NCBI GenBank assembly: GCA_024743175.1
Contig: JANSXA010000007.1
Location: 186,001 to 250,000 of the forward strand
Direction: 5' to 3'
Source of the DNA: Pseudomonadaceae bacterium
GTDB lineage: Bacteria > Pseudomonadota > Gammaproteobacteria > Pseudomonadales > Azotimanducaceae
Length of the DNA: 64,000 bases
Part shown: positions 16,390 to 25,441 of the stretch, piece after piece
Numbering within the stretch: position 1 is the first letter of the stretch
Layout of the letters: each line of letters begins with the position of its first letter
The notes under the pieces: model-generated
Told to the model about the DNA's origin: nothing
Databases searched by the model: none
What the model saw: the letters and a program-made list of their open reading frames with translations, nothing else
Position numbers and translations under genes: made by a program

Positions 16390-17238
16390 TTAGTGCATGA
16401 AATTGAACATTTTGCGCCGGTACGCGGCGGCAACGTCTGATCCTTTTCCGAGCAACGGAAAGATACGCACCATGGTCAAACGTCCGATATCATCACGGAA
16501 TTCACGATCGCTGCGCAATATGTCCATGGCCAGGTTCAAAGCCCCTTCATAGTCCTGCGCAACGACCAGGGTGACACACATCTGGTATTTCAGCTCCAGA
16601 TTGTCCGCGTCAGCAGTCAGCTGCTGCTCAAGCTCTGCAGCGCTTGCATAGCCGGCCGCCTCTTCAACAAATTCGAGTCGGTTCTGCGGGCGCTCACGCT
16701 CCGGCGTGTCATCGGCAATGGACGCCAGAACCGTGCGGGCATCATCAAGATCACCTTTTAGAATCAGGACATCAGCCAGTTCTACTCGAAATCCCTGATT
16801 GTTGGGCTCTTCATTCATTGACTGCTGCAACATGGCAACGGCGGTGTCGTAATCACCACTGGCCATGACCTGCTCCAGCTGCCCCTGCAACATGTCTGTG
16901 GAGGATTGGGTGAGGGTATCGAGCAGCGTACGCAATTGTGCTTCATCTGCCGGACCATCAATCTGATCCACAATTTTGCCCTGCTGCACGATCCGCAGAC
17001 TGGGCAGGCCCTGCACACGCAGATGCTGTGCAAGTGTCTGGTCCACCGATACATCTGACAATGCCAGGGCTGCTTTGCCACCGTACTGGGTCATCAGAGT
17101 TTCTAAGGTCTGTTTGGTCTGCACTGAAGGCGGGACCTGTTCAGCCCAGAACAGGACAAATACAGGCACGCTGTTCGAGCGTTCGATGACTTCAGTCTGG
17201 AAGGTTTCCGGGGAAATATTAAAAGACGCTGGTTCCAT
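16390..17238 (-). CDS. cnoX: CnoX/YbbN-type thioredoxin-fold TPR co-chaperone
   Basis: A 282-residue protein: an N-terminal thioredoxin fold (1-110) followed by tetratricopeptide-like helices, the architecture and length of E. coli CnoX (YbbN), a chaperedoxin that hands clients to GroEL. The active-site segment reads WAEQVPP (31-37), so both cysteines of the CxxC motif are absent and the domain cannot be a redox enzyme. The conserved cis-proline region is present (VQGLPSLRI). The start codon is ATG 17238. The gene is separated from the upstream MBL gene by 38 bp. Confidence 0.85.
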   Translation of the reverse strand: MEPASFNISPETFQTEVIERSNSVPVFVLFWAEQVPPSVQTKQTLETLMTQYGGKAALALSDVSVDQTLAQHLRVQGLPSLRIVQQGKIVDQIDGPADEAQLRTLLDTLTQSSTDMLQGQLEQVMASGDYDTAVAMLQQSMNEEPNNQGFRVELADVLILKGDLDDARTVLASIADDTPERERPQNRLEFVEEAAGYASAAELEQQLTADADNLELKYQMCVTLVVAQDYEGALNLAMDILRSDREFRDDIGRLTMVRIFPLLGKGSDVAAAYRRKMFNFMH

Positions 17239-17276
17239 GGGTACTTTGTTTCGATCTACACAAACGGCCCGCTAGT

Positions 17277-18062
17277 TTACATCACCTCGCCAAAAGATAT
17301 TTGACGTTTGATGGGCTGTTGTCCAAGCCAGCCAAAACCTTCCGCCTGGGTTGCGTAGTGCAGAGCAGCCAGACTGTTGTGCAGCGGCTGCAACGTACGC
17401 TCGAGTATATGCGGCGCATTATTCTGTTCACTGACGTGGCCTATCACAACATGCAGATCCTGGTGCGCAATATGCTGCAACAGCTGATGGGCCTGTTCAT
17501 TATTCAGGTGGCCATAATCTGCGCCAACACGTTGCTTCAAGCGTTGTGGGTAACTCCCCCGACTGAGCATCATACTGTCATGGTTGGCTTCAATCAGCGC
17601 GTGGGTGCAGTTCCTGTATTGTTCAACAACGTGGCTGGTGACACATCCCAGATCCGAGAGCACTCCGATGGTTTCAACACCGTCACTGAGCACAAACTGG
17701 GTCGGCTCCCGCGCATCGTGCGGCACACAGACAGGGTTGATGGTTACATCGTCTATCTCAAAGGGCTGGTCGCCGTCGAACGGTATGCCGGAAACGCCGC
17801 GCAGATCATGCTTCAGCGTTCCGTATGAGGCATACACAGGTATGGCGTACTTGTGCGCCAGCGCGGCAACGCCGGCAATGTGATCCGAATGCTCATGACT
17901 GATGAGAATGCCGTGCAGATCACCACCCGACAGACCCAGGCGCGCCAGGCGACGCTCACTCTGTTTCAAATTAAAACCACAATCGATGAGGAACACCTTG
18001 CTCCCCAGAGCCACCACAGTGCCGTTACCTTTGGAACCACTACCGAGCGAGGCGAGTCCCAT
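17277..18062 (-). CDS. MBL-fold metallo-hydrolase (YycJ/WalJ-like)
   Basis: A 261-residue metallo-beta-lactamase fold hydrolase. The metal motif HEHSDH is at residues 56-61, preceded by LIDCGF and followed by a downstream His in HGHLN-like and IGHVSEQN segments. The N-terminal GSGSKGN is shared with YycJ/WalJ-type proteins and PhnP relatives. Its first base overlaps the last base of bamC, so the two are coupled. Placement next to bamC and dapA is common in gammaproteobacteria. The substrate is unknown; a nuclease or phosphodiesterase role is possible. Confidence 0.87.
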   Translation of the reverse strand: MGLASLGSGSKGNGTVVALGSKVFLIDCGFNLKQSERRLARLGLSGGDLHGILISHEHSDHIAGVAALAHKYAIPVYASYGTLKHDLRGVSGIPFDGDQPFEIDDVTINPVCVPHDAREPTQFVLSDGVETIGVLSDLGCVTSHVVEQYRNCTHALIEANHDSMMLSRGSYPQRLKQRVGADYGHLNNEQAHQLLQHIAHQDLHVVIGHVSEQNNAPHILERTLQPLHNSLAALHYATQAEGFGWLGQQPIKRQISFGEVM

Positions 18063-19195
18063 CAGGCGGCAAATTCACGAATCAGAACCAGAATCTGCTG
18101 CGCCAGTTCAGTATCTACCGGCGCCCTGCTGTCAGGTTCAAGGACACTGATGCGGTAATCCTGATTGTCACCCTCTATCAATATCTGCACATCAACGGCT
18201 TCATCGTCAGCGCAGGAAAACGTCAGACGGCACAGGAATCCGGGACCATCATCGTCTGCGGTGAAAACCGAGCCCGGGATATTGACGGCAAAAAGACCGG
18301 TCTGCCGATCAAGGTTTAGTATCTCAACTTCAGCATTGTCCAGAGCCTGCCCGAGGGTTGCCCAGGCACGTTCGTAGTCAAGGTACAGGTGTAAAACCGG
18401 AAACCCGTTGGCGTCACGGGCGAGTTCGGTTTTCTTGGCGCTACCAATCTGCAGAGCCACTTTCGAAACTGTCTGCTCAGAAACTTTTGCCGCAATATAG
18501 GCGCCAATTTCATTCAGCAGATCATCTTCAGCACTGGCCAGGTGGCTGGATAAGCCGTCGATTACAATAATTTCATCACGTACCGGCAACGAGACGCTGT
18601 CGTTCTCATGACGCACGTGTACTTCTGTAGTGGCCGCACGCAAGCCCTGCTCAACTTTAATCAGAAACCGATCCTGGCCGGTAATCAGTGGGTCTGAGCC
18701 TTTGGCATCTTTTAACAAAGTCCGGATCACGTCACGGTAGCTGGAATCCTGAATCTGCATCCACTGCGTGTTCAATCGGCCGGACTGGGGCGCGTCAAAG
18801 GTCAAAGCAACACCGTTTTCCGCCATGAACTGTTTCAACTTGGGCCAGGCAGTTGTGGGAGGCTCAGGAATGACCAGCCAGCGCCTCTCGCCTAAACGCT
18901 GTATACGTACTTCGTCACGATTATCGTTGGCGTAGATTGCATCGGGCAAAGGTGGGCGATCTGGATAAAATCGCGGATTAAGCTGTTTTGGTGTCTCTGG
19001 AATTGGAAACGGGTCCGCATCTTCAAGTGGCTTCAGGTCGTCAGGCAAAACGAGTTCGTTGTGCTGCACGGCTTCGAGATAGTCATCCTTGGGATTCAGC
19101 AGGAAGCCTTCACCATCATCGTCTCCACCGAACCAGCTGCAGCCTGCCATAATGATGCTGATCAACATCAGTATGCTGCATTTCCAAGTTGCCAT
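18062..19195 (-). CDS. bamC: BamC, outer-membrane protein assembly lipoprotein
   Basis: A 377-residue lipoprotein (lipobox MAGC, Cys19), the expected length for BamC (NlpB). The N-terminal unstructured segment that binds BamD is seen as acidic and proline-rich text (residues 20-95). Two helix-grip domains follow (RRWLVIPEPPTTAWPKLKQF at about 103 on). It is part of the BAM complex that inserts beta-barrels. It begins immediately after the dapA stop, the standard dapA-bamC arrangement, and overlaps the MBL gene by one base. Confidence 0.92.
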   Translation of the reverse strand: MATWKCSILMLISIIMAGCSWFGGDDDGEGFLLNPKDDYLEAVQHNELVLPDDLKPLEDADPFPIPETPKQLNPRFYPDRPPLPDAIYANDNRDEVRIQRLGERRWLVIPEPPTTAWPKLKQFMAENGVALTFDAPQSGRLNTQWMQIQDSSYRDVIRTLLKDAKGSDPLITGQDRFLIKVEQGLRAATTEVHVRHENDSVSLPVRDEIIVIDGLSSHLASAEDDLLNEIGAYIAAKVSEQTVSKVALQIGSAKKTELARDANGFPVLHLYLDYERAWATLGQALDNAEVEILNLDRQTGLFAVNIPGSVFTADDDGPGFLCRLTFSCADDEAVDVQILIEGDNQDYRISVLEPDSRAPVDTELAQQILVLIREFAA

Positions 19196-20083
19196 TTATA
19201 GAGCCCCTATTTCAACAAGACGAGCGCGAACCTGCGCGTGATATTTTTCTGACAACGGCAGTAAAGGCAGCCGGATACCTGGTCCGGCACGACCCATTTC
19301 ATGCAGCGCCCATTTACTGGCGGTCGGATTGGGTTCCAAAAACAGTGCCTTATGAATCGGCTGTAACAAGGCGTCCAACTCAGCGGCTCGAGCCTTGTCA
19401 CCGGCCAGAAAAGCGTTCAAAAACTCAGCCATTTCGCGGGGACACACGTTTGCGGTCACAGAAATTGTCCCTACCGCACCAAGCTCAAGCATTTCGAGGG
19501 TTTGTGCATCTTCACCAGAGAGAATAAAGAAGTCTTCATTGCCAATCTCAGCAAGCAGTGCGCGGATGTCTCCCACTCGCGAAGCGTCACCACACGCTTC
19601 TTTTATGCCGACAATTTTCTTATCGGTGCTCAATCGCACAACCGTTTCTGCTGACATATCGCTCGCGGTACGGGGTGGTACGTTGTAAAGCACAAGGGGC
19701 ACGTCCGTAGCATCTGAAATCGCCTTGTAATGTCGGTAAAGGCCTTCCTGGGTTGGCTTGTTGTAATAGGGGGAGACCAGCAAACAGGCATCTGCTCCCG
19801 CAGCTTGTGCTTCCTGAGTCTGGTGGATGGCCTCGGCTGTCGAATTGCTGCCGGTACCCGCCACAACAGGAATACGACCCGCAACCACCTCAATAGTTCG
19901 TTTGATGACCTGCAGATGCTCAACTGTATCCAAGGTGGCTGATTCACCTGTTGTACCCATGGGTACAATGCCGTGGGTGCCACTTTCGATGTGCCACTCA
20001 ATTAAGTTGTCAAGAGACGGCCAGTCTACCTCACCATCAGCCAGCATGGGTGTAATCAGCGCAACAATACTGCCCTTTAACAT
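19196..20083 (-). CDS. dapA: 4-hydroxy-tetrahydrodipicolinate synthase
   Basis: A 295-residue DapA of normal length. It condenses pyruvate and aspartate semialdehyde in the lysine and meso-diaminopimelate pathway. The signatures are clear: GTTGESATL (43-51), the Schiff-base Lys161 in GIKEACGD, the catalytic Tyr in YNVPPRT (near 133), and YYNKPTQEGLYRHY (106-119). It is first of the dapA-bamC-MBL set, with the upstream 124-bp gap to the permease gene carrying its promoter. The synteny with bamC makes the call firm against other members of the aldolase family. Confidence 0.96.
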   Translation of the reverse strand: MLKGSIVALITPMLADGEVDWPSLDNLIEWHIESGTHGIVPMGTTGESATLDTVEHLQVIKRTIEVVAGRIPVVAGTGSNSTAEAIHQTQEAQAAGADACLLVSPYYNKPTQEGLYRHYKAISDATDVPLVLYNVPPRTASDMSAETVVRLSTDKKIVGIKEACGDASRVGDIRALLAEIGNEDFFILSGEDAQTLEMLELGAVGTISVTANVCPREMAEFLNAFLAGDKARAAELDALLQPIHKALFLEPNPTASKWALHEMGRAGPGIRLPLLPLSEKYHAQVRARLVEIGAL

Positions 20084-20207
20084 GGCTTTTACCCCACCTG
20101 ATTATCAATTCAAAAACAAAGGCGGAATGGTACGCACGCGGACGCACTTGAACAAGCGCGCCTTCAAGGCCTTCAGCCTGAGCAGAGAGAGGGTTTGTGT
20201 CTGCGGA

Positions 20208-21335
20208 TCAGCTTGCTTCGAAGATTTCAGGCTGACTTTCATCCAGATCGTCGCTTGCGCGCCTGTCTCCCGAATCGTCGCTTGCGCGACGGGGCCAAGC
20301 CTTATAAATCGCCTTGATCAGGGTTGCCAGAGGGATTGCAAAAAATACGCCCCAGACGCCCCAGATACCGCCAAATGCCAGGACCGCAACAATAATGCTG
20401 ATTGGGTGCAGGTCGACAACCTCGGAAAACAGCAACGGTACAAGAACGTTACCGTCAACAAATTGAATAACGCCATAAACAATCATCACCGTTGCCAGAT
20501 CCCAGGACCAGCCAAACTGGATCACACCAACAATGAACACCGGTACTGTCGCCACCGCGGCGCCCACAAACGGTATAAGCACCGACAATCCAACCAGCAC
20601 ACTCAGCAACGCCGCATAGTTAACTTCCAGGACCGTGAAACAGACAAACGTGGTGGCGCCGACGATCAGAATCTCTATGACCTTACCGCGCACGTAGTTG
20701 CCCAGTTGAATGTTCATTTCACTGGCCACAGACGTCAGCAGCGGGCGGTCCGCAGGAAGCAGAGAGTGCAACCAGGCCAGCAGTTCGTCTTTATCTTTCA
20801 GAAAGAAGAAAATCGAAATGGGGACAAGCACCAGATAGAGAATCAGCCCAAGCAGAGAAAAAACCTGAGAGAACGCTGTTTGAAAAACCGTCGCGCTGAA
20901 ATTCCCCAGTTCTCTGGCTGCCTGATCAATCAACGAGGAAACCTGGTTTTCTGTAATGTACTGGGGGTACCGCGCCGCCAGCTCACTCACGCTGTCCTGC
21001 AACAGCGTCAGCGCGGCGGGTAACAGGCCAATAAGCCCCTGCATCTGTTTCCATAACAGGGGCACAACAATGACAAAAAAAGCCAGAATCAAGCCAACGA
21101 AGAACAGGAAGCTGAGATAGACGGCGAGTATGCGGGGTACCTTGATCCGCTGCAGAGCGTTGACCAGTCCCTGCAGCAGGAAGGCAAATACCAAACCCAT
21201 CAAAACCGGTGCTAAAACGCCACCCAGGGTGGCCAGCACGATGATAATGAAGCCAAGCAGAGCGATGAGATAAATCGCTTCTTCATTCGAGAAGTACTCA
21301 TTCACCCAATGGCTGATTACATTAAGAAACTTCAC
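20208..21335 (-). CDS. AI-2E family transporter (PerM/YdiK type)
   Basis: A 375-residue polytopic membrane protein with about eight hydrophobic segments. The central family signature is visible (GKVIEILIVGATTFVCFTVL and the downstream SVLIPFVGAAVATVP). Family members include PerM and TqsA. Transport of AI-2 is shown only for some, so the substrate is open. The C-terminus is charged (repeated RRASDDSGDRRASDD). The start overlaps the stop of the tusA-like gene by 4 bp, a linkage often seen for perM homologues near bepA in gammaproteobacteria. Confidence 0.88.
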   Translation of the reverse strand: MKFLNVISHWVNEYFSNEEAIYLIALLGFIIIVLATLGGVLAPVLMGLVFAFLLQGLVNALQRIKVPRILAVYLSFLFFVGLILAFFVIVVPLLWKQMQGLIGLLPAALTLLQDSVSELAARYPQYITENQVSSLIDQAARELGNFSATVFQTAFSQVFSLLGLILYLVLVPISIFFFLKDKDELLAWLHSLLPADRPLLTSVASEMNIQLGNYVRGKVIEILIVGATTFVCFTVLEVNYAALLSVLVGLSVLIPFVGAAVATVPVFIVGVIQFGWSWDLATVMIVYGVIQFVDGNVLVPLLFSEVVDLHPISIIVAVLAFGGIWGVWGVFFAIPLATLIKAIYKAWPRRASDDSGDRRASDDLDESQPEIFEAS

Positions 21336-21565
21336 TGTTTTTTCTGCAGAAGGTAGGTGTAGGTGCCGTCGTGTTCTTCGCTCTGCAGCAGGAGATGTCC
21401 GCTCTGCTGGCAGAATACTTCAAAATCCCGAACTGAACCCGGGTCCGTAGCCAGTACCTGCAGCTGCTCCAAAGCAGCCATCTCATTGAGTGCCTTTTTT
21501 GCTTTCAGCAGCGGCATCGGGCAATTCAGGCCTTTCACGTCGAGGATGCGAACTTCTTCATTCAT
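21332..21565 (-). CDS. TusA-family sulfurtransferase-like protein
   Basis: A 77-residue protein with the SirA/TusA motif CPMPLLKAKKAL near the N-terminus (Cys about residue 14), which in relatives carries a persulfide for thiouridine or molybdenum-cofactor sulfur transfer. The start is placed at ATG 21565; a TTG 10 codons upstream is less likely. The gene lies divergent from bepA and overlaps the perM-like gene by 4 bp. This trio (sulfurtransferase, permease, bepA) is a recurring gammaproteobacterial arrangement. It might be a YeeD/YedF-type paralogue rather than TusA itself. Confidence 0.85.
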   Translation of the reverse strand: MNEEVRILDVKGLNCPMPLLKAKKALNEMAALEQLQVLATDPGSVRDFEVFCQQSGHLLLQSEEHDGTYTYLLQKKQ

Positions 21566-21656
21566 AACGGTCCAAAGTATGGCACAACGCGGCAAAGCGG
21601 TTTTTCAACCCTCGAGCCGCGCTGGTCTGAACTAATAATCGCGTATAGTAGCTGTT

Positions 21657-23138
21657 ATGAGATTGAGTGCTAACAGAAATAATATTTATCAGCGCGGGCT
21701 GGCAAACTTCGCCATGGCAGTTCTATGTTTCCAGCTGACTGTGCAGACAAGCATCGCGCAGGCCAGTCCAAACCAGTTGCCAAGCCTTGGTGACAGCTCC
21801 TCCAGCCTCATCTCACCCCAACTTGAGCGGCGTATCGGTGAATCCTTCCTGAAACAGATCAACGCCTCCCTGCCTACGGTCAGTGACCCGTTGATGAAAC
21901 ACTACGTGTCAGGACAGCTGATCAACCTTGCCCAACATTCAGAGCTGCGCGATGCCATCATGAGCGTGGTGGTTATCGATAATCCGGAACTAAACGCCTT
22001 TGCAGCCCCCGGTGGCGTTGTCGGCGTGAATCTTGGTTTATTACTGTCTGCGCAGGACGTACACGAGTATTCATCAGTCATAGCCCATGAGCTGGCACAT
22101 TTAAGCCAGCGCCATTTTGCGCGTGGTATAGAGGAACAACGGTCGCAAACCTTACCGACACTGGCCGCCCTTATCGCAGCATTGGTTATCGGCGCGGCAG
22201 GCGGTGGTGACGCTGCAATTGCCGCATTGAGTACTGCTCAGGCTGCATCCGCCGCCAACCAACTGCGCTACAGTCGTGACCGTGAACAGGAAGCTGATCG
22301 AATAGGCTTTAATACGCTGATCCGCGCAGGCCACGATCCAGCCGGTATGTCGCGTATGTTTGAACGTATGCAGCAAGCCTATCGGTTCACCCGCAAGCCA
22401 CCAGAATTTCTGCTGACCCACCCGTTATCAGAAACCCGCATTACTGATGCCCGTAATCAGGCCATGTCCATTGAACGCCAGGAGTACAGTGATTCACTGG
22501 ATTACCAGCTCATGCGCATTCGAGCTGTAGTCCACTTCCAGAAGAATCCTAAACAGGGCATCAAAGAGTACCAGCGTCGCCTCAAAGACAACCCTCATGA
22601 CGCGGCCGCAAACTACGGCCTGGCCCTGTCTTTGAGCCGCGATGGGCAGCACGATGAAGCACTGCGCAGAGCGGAACAACTACTTAACGTGAACCCGCAG
22701 AGCATTCTTTACAACAGTGCTTACGCCGAGTTACTTATCGACGCCGAACGCAACCAGCAGGCCCAGGCGTTGCTGCAACAGCAGCTCGTGCTTAATCCGG
22801 GGAATGCGCCTCTGTCCATGCTGTATGCCAGAGTTTTGAATCAGGACGGCCAACACGCAAAAGCGGAAACGATTCTCGAGCAACAATCCCAGGCCCGACC
22901 AAACGACGTGGATGTGTGGTACCAGCTTGCCGAAACCGCAGGTCTGGCTGGTAATATTACCGGTGTTCATCTGGCGCGAGCTGACTACTTTTACCTTCAT
23001 GGTGCGTACCATCGCGCCATCCAACACCTTGAGTACGCACAACGCCTGGTGCGACGCAACAACCCGCAGATGCAGGCCAAACTCAGCCAGCGTATACAGG
23101 ACCTGCGCACTGCCATACGCATGCAGCAGCAAAGCTGA
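21657..23138 (+). CDS. bepA: BepA, periplasmic M48 metalloprotease/chaperone with TPR domain
   Basis: A 493-residue protein with a signal peptide (hydrophobic stretch 16-30, likely cut near AQA at 34-36). The zinc site HELAH is at 144-148 with the third ligand Glu in DREQEADRIGF. The C-terminal half (about 300-490) is tetratricopeptide repeats (for example NYGLALSLSRDGQHDEALRRAEQLL). It is the architecture and length of E. coli BepA (YfgC), which degrades stalled LptD/BamA intermediates. It is convergent with nadA, the stops being 13 bp apart. Confidence 0.93.
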   Translation: MRLSANRNNIYQRGLANFAMAVLCFQLTVQTSIAQASPNQLPSLGDSSSSLISPQLERRIGESFLKQINASLPTVSDPLMKHYVSGQLINLAQHSELRDAIMSVVVIDNPELNAFAAPGGVVGVNLGLLLSAQDVHEYSSVIAHELAHLSQRHFARGIEEQRSQTLPTLAALIAALVIGAAGGGDAAIAALSTAQAASAANQLRYSRDREQEADRIGFNTLIRAGHDPAGMSRMFERMQQAYRFTRKPPEFLLTHPLSETRITDARNQAMSIERQEYSDSLDYQLMRIRAVVHFQKNPKQGIKEYQRRLKDNPHDAAANYGLALSLSRDGQHDEALRRAEQLLNVNPQSILYNSAYAELLIDAERNQQAQALLQQQLVLNPGNAPLSMLYARVLNQDGQHAKAETILEQQSQARPNDVDVWYQLAETAGLAGNITGVHLARADYFYLHGAYHRAIQHLEYAQRLVRRNNPQMQAKLSQRIQDLRTAIRMQQQS

Positions 23139-23151
23139 CCCCCCGTTCGGC

Positions 23152-24210
23152 TCAGCTACGACGCTGAAAATCCAACATTCTGTCTAACGGCATTTTTGCA
23201 CGGGCGCCAATTTTCGGATCGACCAGAATTTCGCAACCCGAGCGATAGGTTTCATCAGTGACCAGGCGTTCAAGCGTCTGCAGCTCATTCATCGCCATCC
23301 ACGGACAGTGCGCACAGCTTCTGCATGTGGCGCCATCGCCAGCAGTTGGCGCTTCAATGAATCGTTTATCCGGATTCAGCTGGCGCAGTTTATGGAAAAT
23401 ACCCCGGTCTGTAGCGACAATAAATGTCTCGTTCGGCAGGGTTGAAGCCCCTTTCACAATCGCACTGGTGGAACCCACCACATCAGCGAGTTCAATCACA
23501 GAGGCAGGTGACTCCGGATGTACCAGCACCGCAGCATCCGGATAAACCTTCTTCAGATCGATCAACGCTTTGGCTTTGAACTCTTCATGCACCACACAGG
23601 CGCCACTCCACAACAGCATGTCCGCGTTGGTCTGCTTCTGTATGTAATCGCCCAGATATTTATCCGGTGCCCATAAAATTTTCTCACCACGGTCACGCAG
23701 GTGACCTACAATATCCAGAGCACAGCTACTGGTTACCACCCAATCCGACAGTGACTTAACTTTTGCCGAGGTGTTGGCATAGACCACCACCGTACGGTCC
23801 GGGTGCTCATTACAGAACGCTTCAAACTTATCCGGCGGACATCCGAGATCAAGAGAACACTCCGCCTTCAAAGTCGGCATGAAAACGCGTTTCTCTGGTG
23901 ACAGGATTTTTGCGGTTTCGCCCATGAAGCGAACACCTGCAACAATGACATTTGCCGCTTCGTGGTCACGCCCGTACCGGGCCATCTCCAGCGAATCAGA
24001 GACAAAACCACCCGTGGCTTCAGCAAGATCCTGCACATCGCCATCTACATAGTAGTGTGCAATGAGAACAGCACCCATGGCTTTGATCCCTTCTGCGATA
24101 CGCGCTTTGAGATCGTCACGCGTCTTATCATCAAGGCTTTCAGGTTCGTACAAAGGCACCTGTTGGGCCGGCATTGTGTAGTCCGGCAGATTCTGCGTGC
24201 TCACACTCAT
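23152..24210 (-). CDS. nadA: quinolinate synthase NadA
   Basis: A 352-residue quinolinate synthase that makes quinolinate from iminoaspartate and dihydroxyacetone phosphate for NAD synthesis. Fe-S cluster cysteines are visible in the mid-protein (SSCALDIV) and in the C-terminal [10 protein letters not shown] motif. The active-site [13 protein letters not shown] lies near residues 49-61. Length and motifs match the E. coli type. It is divergent from the ATP-grasp gene; a GGGG-type hairpin at 24259-24283 lies in the shared 98-bp upstream region. Confidence 0.96.
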   Translation of the reverse strand: MSVSTQNLPDYTMPAQQVPLYEPESLDDKTRDDLKARIAEGIKAMGAVLIAHYYVDGDVQDLAEATGGFVSDSLEMARYGRDHEAANVIVAGVRFMGETAKILSPEKRVFMPTLKAECSLDLGCPPDKFEAFCNEHPDRTVVVYANTSAKVKSLSDWVVTSSCALDIVGHLRDRGEKILWAPDKYLGDYIQKQTNADMLLWSGACVVHEEFKAKALIDLKKVYPDAAVLVHPESPASVIELADVVGSTSAIVKGASTLPNETFIVATDRGIFHKLRQLNPDKRFIEAPTAGDGATCRSCAHCPWMAMNELQTLERLVTDETYRSGCEILVDPKIGARAKMPLDRMLDFQRRS

Positions 24211-24258
24211 CTCACTGTTAAAACAAAAGACAATTTTAGGGGCTGAGCGGGAAAAAGG

Positions 24259-24283
24259 CGAACCCCCATTTTTTAGGGGTTCG
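24259..24283. promoter_or_regulatory. 8-bp inverted repeat between nadA and the ATP-grasp gene
   Basis: CGAACCCC and GGGGTTCG flank a 9-nt T-rich centre (CATTTTTTA) in the divergent region. It ends 25 bp before the rightward start at 24309 and 48 bp from the nadA start. It could be an operator for either gene or a leader hairpin. It does not match a regulator site that I can name. Confidence 0.35.
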
Positions 24284-24308
24284 ACTGGACCTGGAGTAAA
24301 CTGTCACG

Positions 24309-25172
24309 ATGAACCCAACTGTCGCCTTCCTGATCTCCCCCCAGACCAATCACAATGACAACCCTGCACGGCTACCTGAAATACTGGATGCCGCAGGATG
24401 GCAGGTAAGTGTTTTCGACCATGAACAGATATCAATGGTGAATACTGACGTTTATCTTGATGCGCAACAGGCGGATCAATTCGATCTGATCTGGCCGTTG
24501 GGATTTGGGCCTCGGCCAAGCTTTGCCGATCGCCTGCAGATGTGGCACCTGATTGACGCAACACGGTTGATGAACCGTCCCGACGCCTATAGCTGGGCTC
24601 ACGGCAAAGCTGCATGGCTGAGCTTTGCGCCGCCATCCAGGGTGAGTAGCCAACACAGTCAGCTGGTAGAGTTCATGCTGGCCCACGGTGGTGAATGGGT
24701 ATTGAAACCTGCTGCCGGAAGCTTCGGCGCGAAAGTACAACGGATAAGTTCCGCTGCAGAATTACGCGCAACCCTGCGGCATGACCCGGGGTATTGGGTA
24801 TTGCAGCGCTTCATCCCCGAAATCAGACAGGGTGAAGTGCGTACTTTAATTTGCCACGATGAAATTCTCGGTAGTTATTTACGTGTGCCCACCGATCAGT
24901 TACACGCCAATCTTGCTCTCCAGGGTCAGGCCCGCGCCGCTGTAATCAACCAGCCCACACAAACCTTGATCGAGAGCGTTCACCAGCAGTTAATTGAAGC
25001 AGGTGTCGGTTACGCGGCAATTGACACCGTCGGTGGCTATCTGATGGAAGTGAACATTGCTAATCCCGGCGGGCTCTCAACCCTTGCACAGGTTTACGAC
25101 GAGCCTTTCGACAGCAATATGCATGCAAGACTGATACAGGCGCTCGCGCGAAAACTGGAAACCCGTGGATAA
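24309..25172 (+). CDS. ATP-grasp protein, glutathione synthetase-like
   Basis: A 287-residue ATP-grasp enzyme related to prokaryotic glutathione synthetase (GshB) but shorter than the usual 315 or so. It has the B-domain (WVLKPAAGSFGAKVQRI), the QRFIPEIRQGEVRTLI segment and the metal/phosphate end EVNIANPGGL. The N-terminal GshB substrate domain is reduced and different. It is probably a peptide-forming or ligase paralogue whose substrate is unknown. It stands divergent from nadA and is followed 2 bp later by the convergent stop of a small unknown gene. Confidence 0.8.
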   Translation: MNPTVAFLISPQTNHNDNPARLPEILDAAGWQVSVFDHEQISMVNTDVYLDAQQADQFDLIWPLGFGPRPSFADRLQMWHLIDATRLMNRPDAYSWAHGKAAWLSFAPPSRVSSQHSQLVEFMLAHGGEWVLKPAAGSFGAKVQRISSAAELRATLRHDPGYWVLQRFIPEIRQGEVRTLICHDEILGSYLRVPTDQLHANLALQGQARAAVINQPTQTLIESVHQQLIEAGVGYAAIDTVGGYLMEVNIANPGGLSTLAQVYDEPFDSNMHARLIQALARKLETRG

Positions 25173-25174
25173 GG

Positions 25175-25441
25175 TCAGTGAACCTCACCGTTGTTACGTT
25201 TCAGGATCATCTGTTTGATTTCATCCAGACGATCGTGTCGCGCATCTATCTGCTGCACGTGCCAACGGATAAGCGCCTGCTTACTGGGATGATCACTCGA
25301 GCGGTAGGTGTCCAGTGACGCCTGCAAACGCTCAATTTCTCTGGCCAGCAGTTCAAGCACACCCTCCAGCGTAAGATCATAGTCCTCCGGGTGCTGTTCA
25401 TCCTCGCTTGCCGGCGAGGGCTTATCAGGCGGTGCCGCCAT
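25175..25441 (-). CDS. small hypothetical acidic helical protein
   Basis: An 88-residue protein with no recognised family. The first 20 residues are Pro/Ser/Glu-rich and probably disordered; residues 22-80 are helical (LEGVLELLAREIERLQASL), with heptad-like leucines suggesting a coiled coil. Its ATG overlaps the end of the upstream SDR gene by 17 bp and follows an AGGG, so it is likely translated from the SDR transcript. No signal peptide or membrane helix. Confidence 0.65.
   Translation of the reverse strand: MAAPPDKPSPASEDEQHPEDYDLTLEGVLELLAREIERLQASLDTYRSSDHPSKQALIRWHVQQIDARHDRLDEIKQMILKRNNGEVH

Noticed and set aside
19827-21023. 398-codon rightward frame opposite dapA and the permease gene
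   Set aside because: Its composition is Arg/Gln/Asn-rich with no domain, and both opposite genes are firm; it is an antisense shadow.
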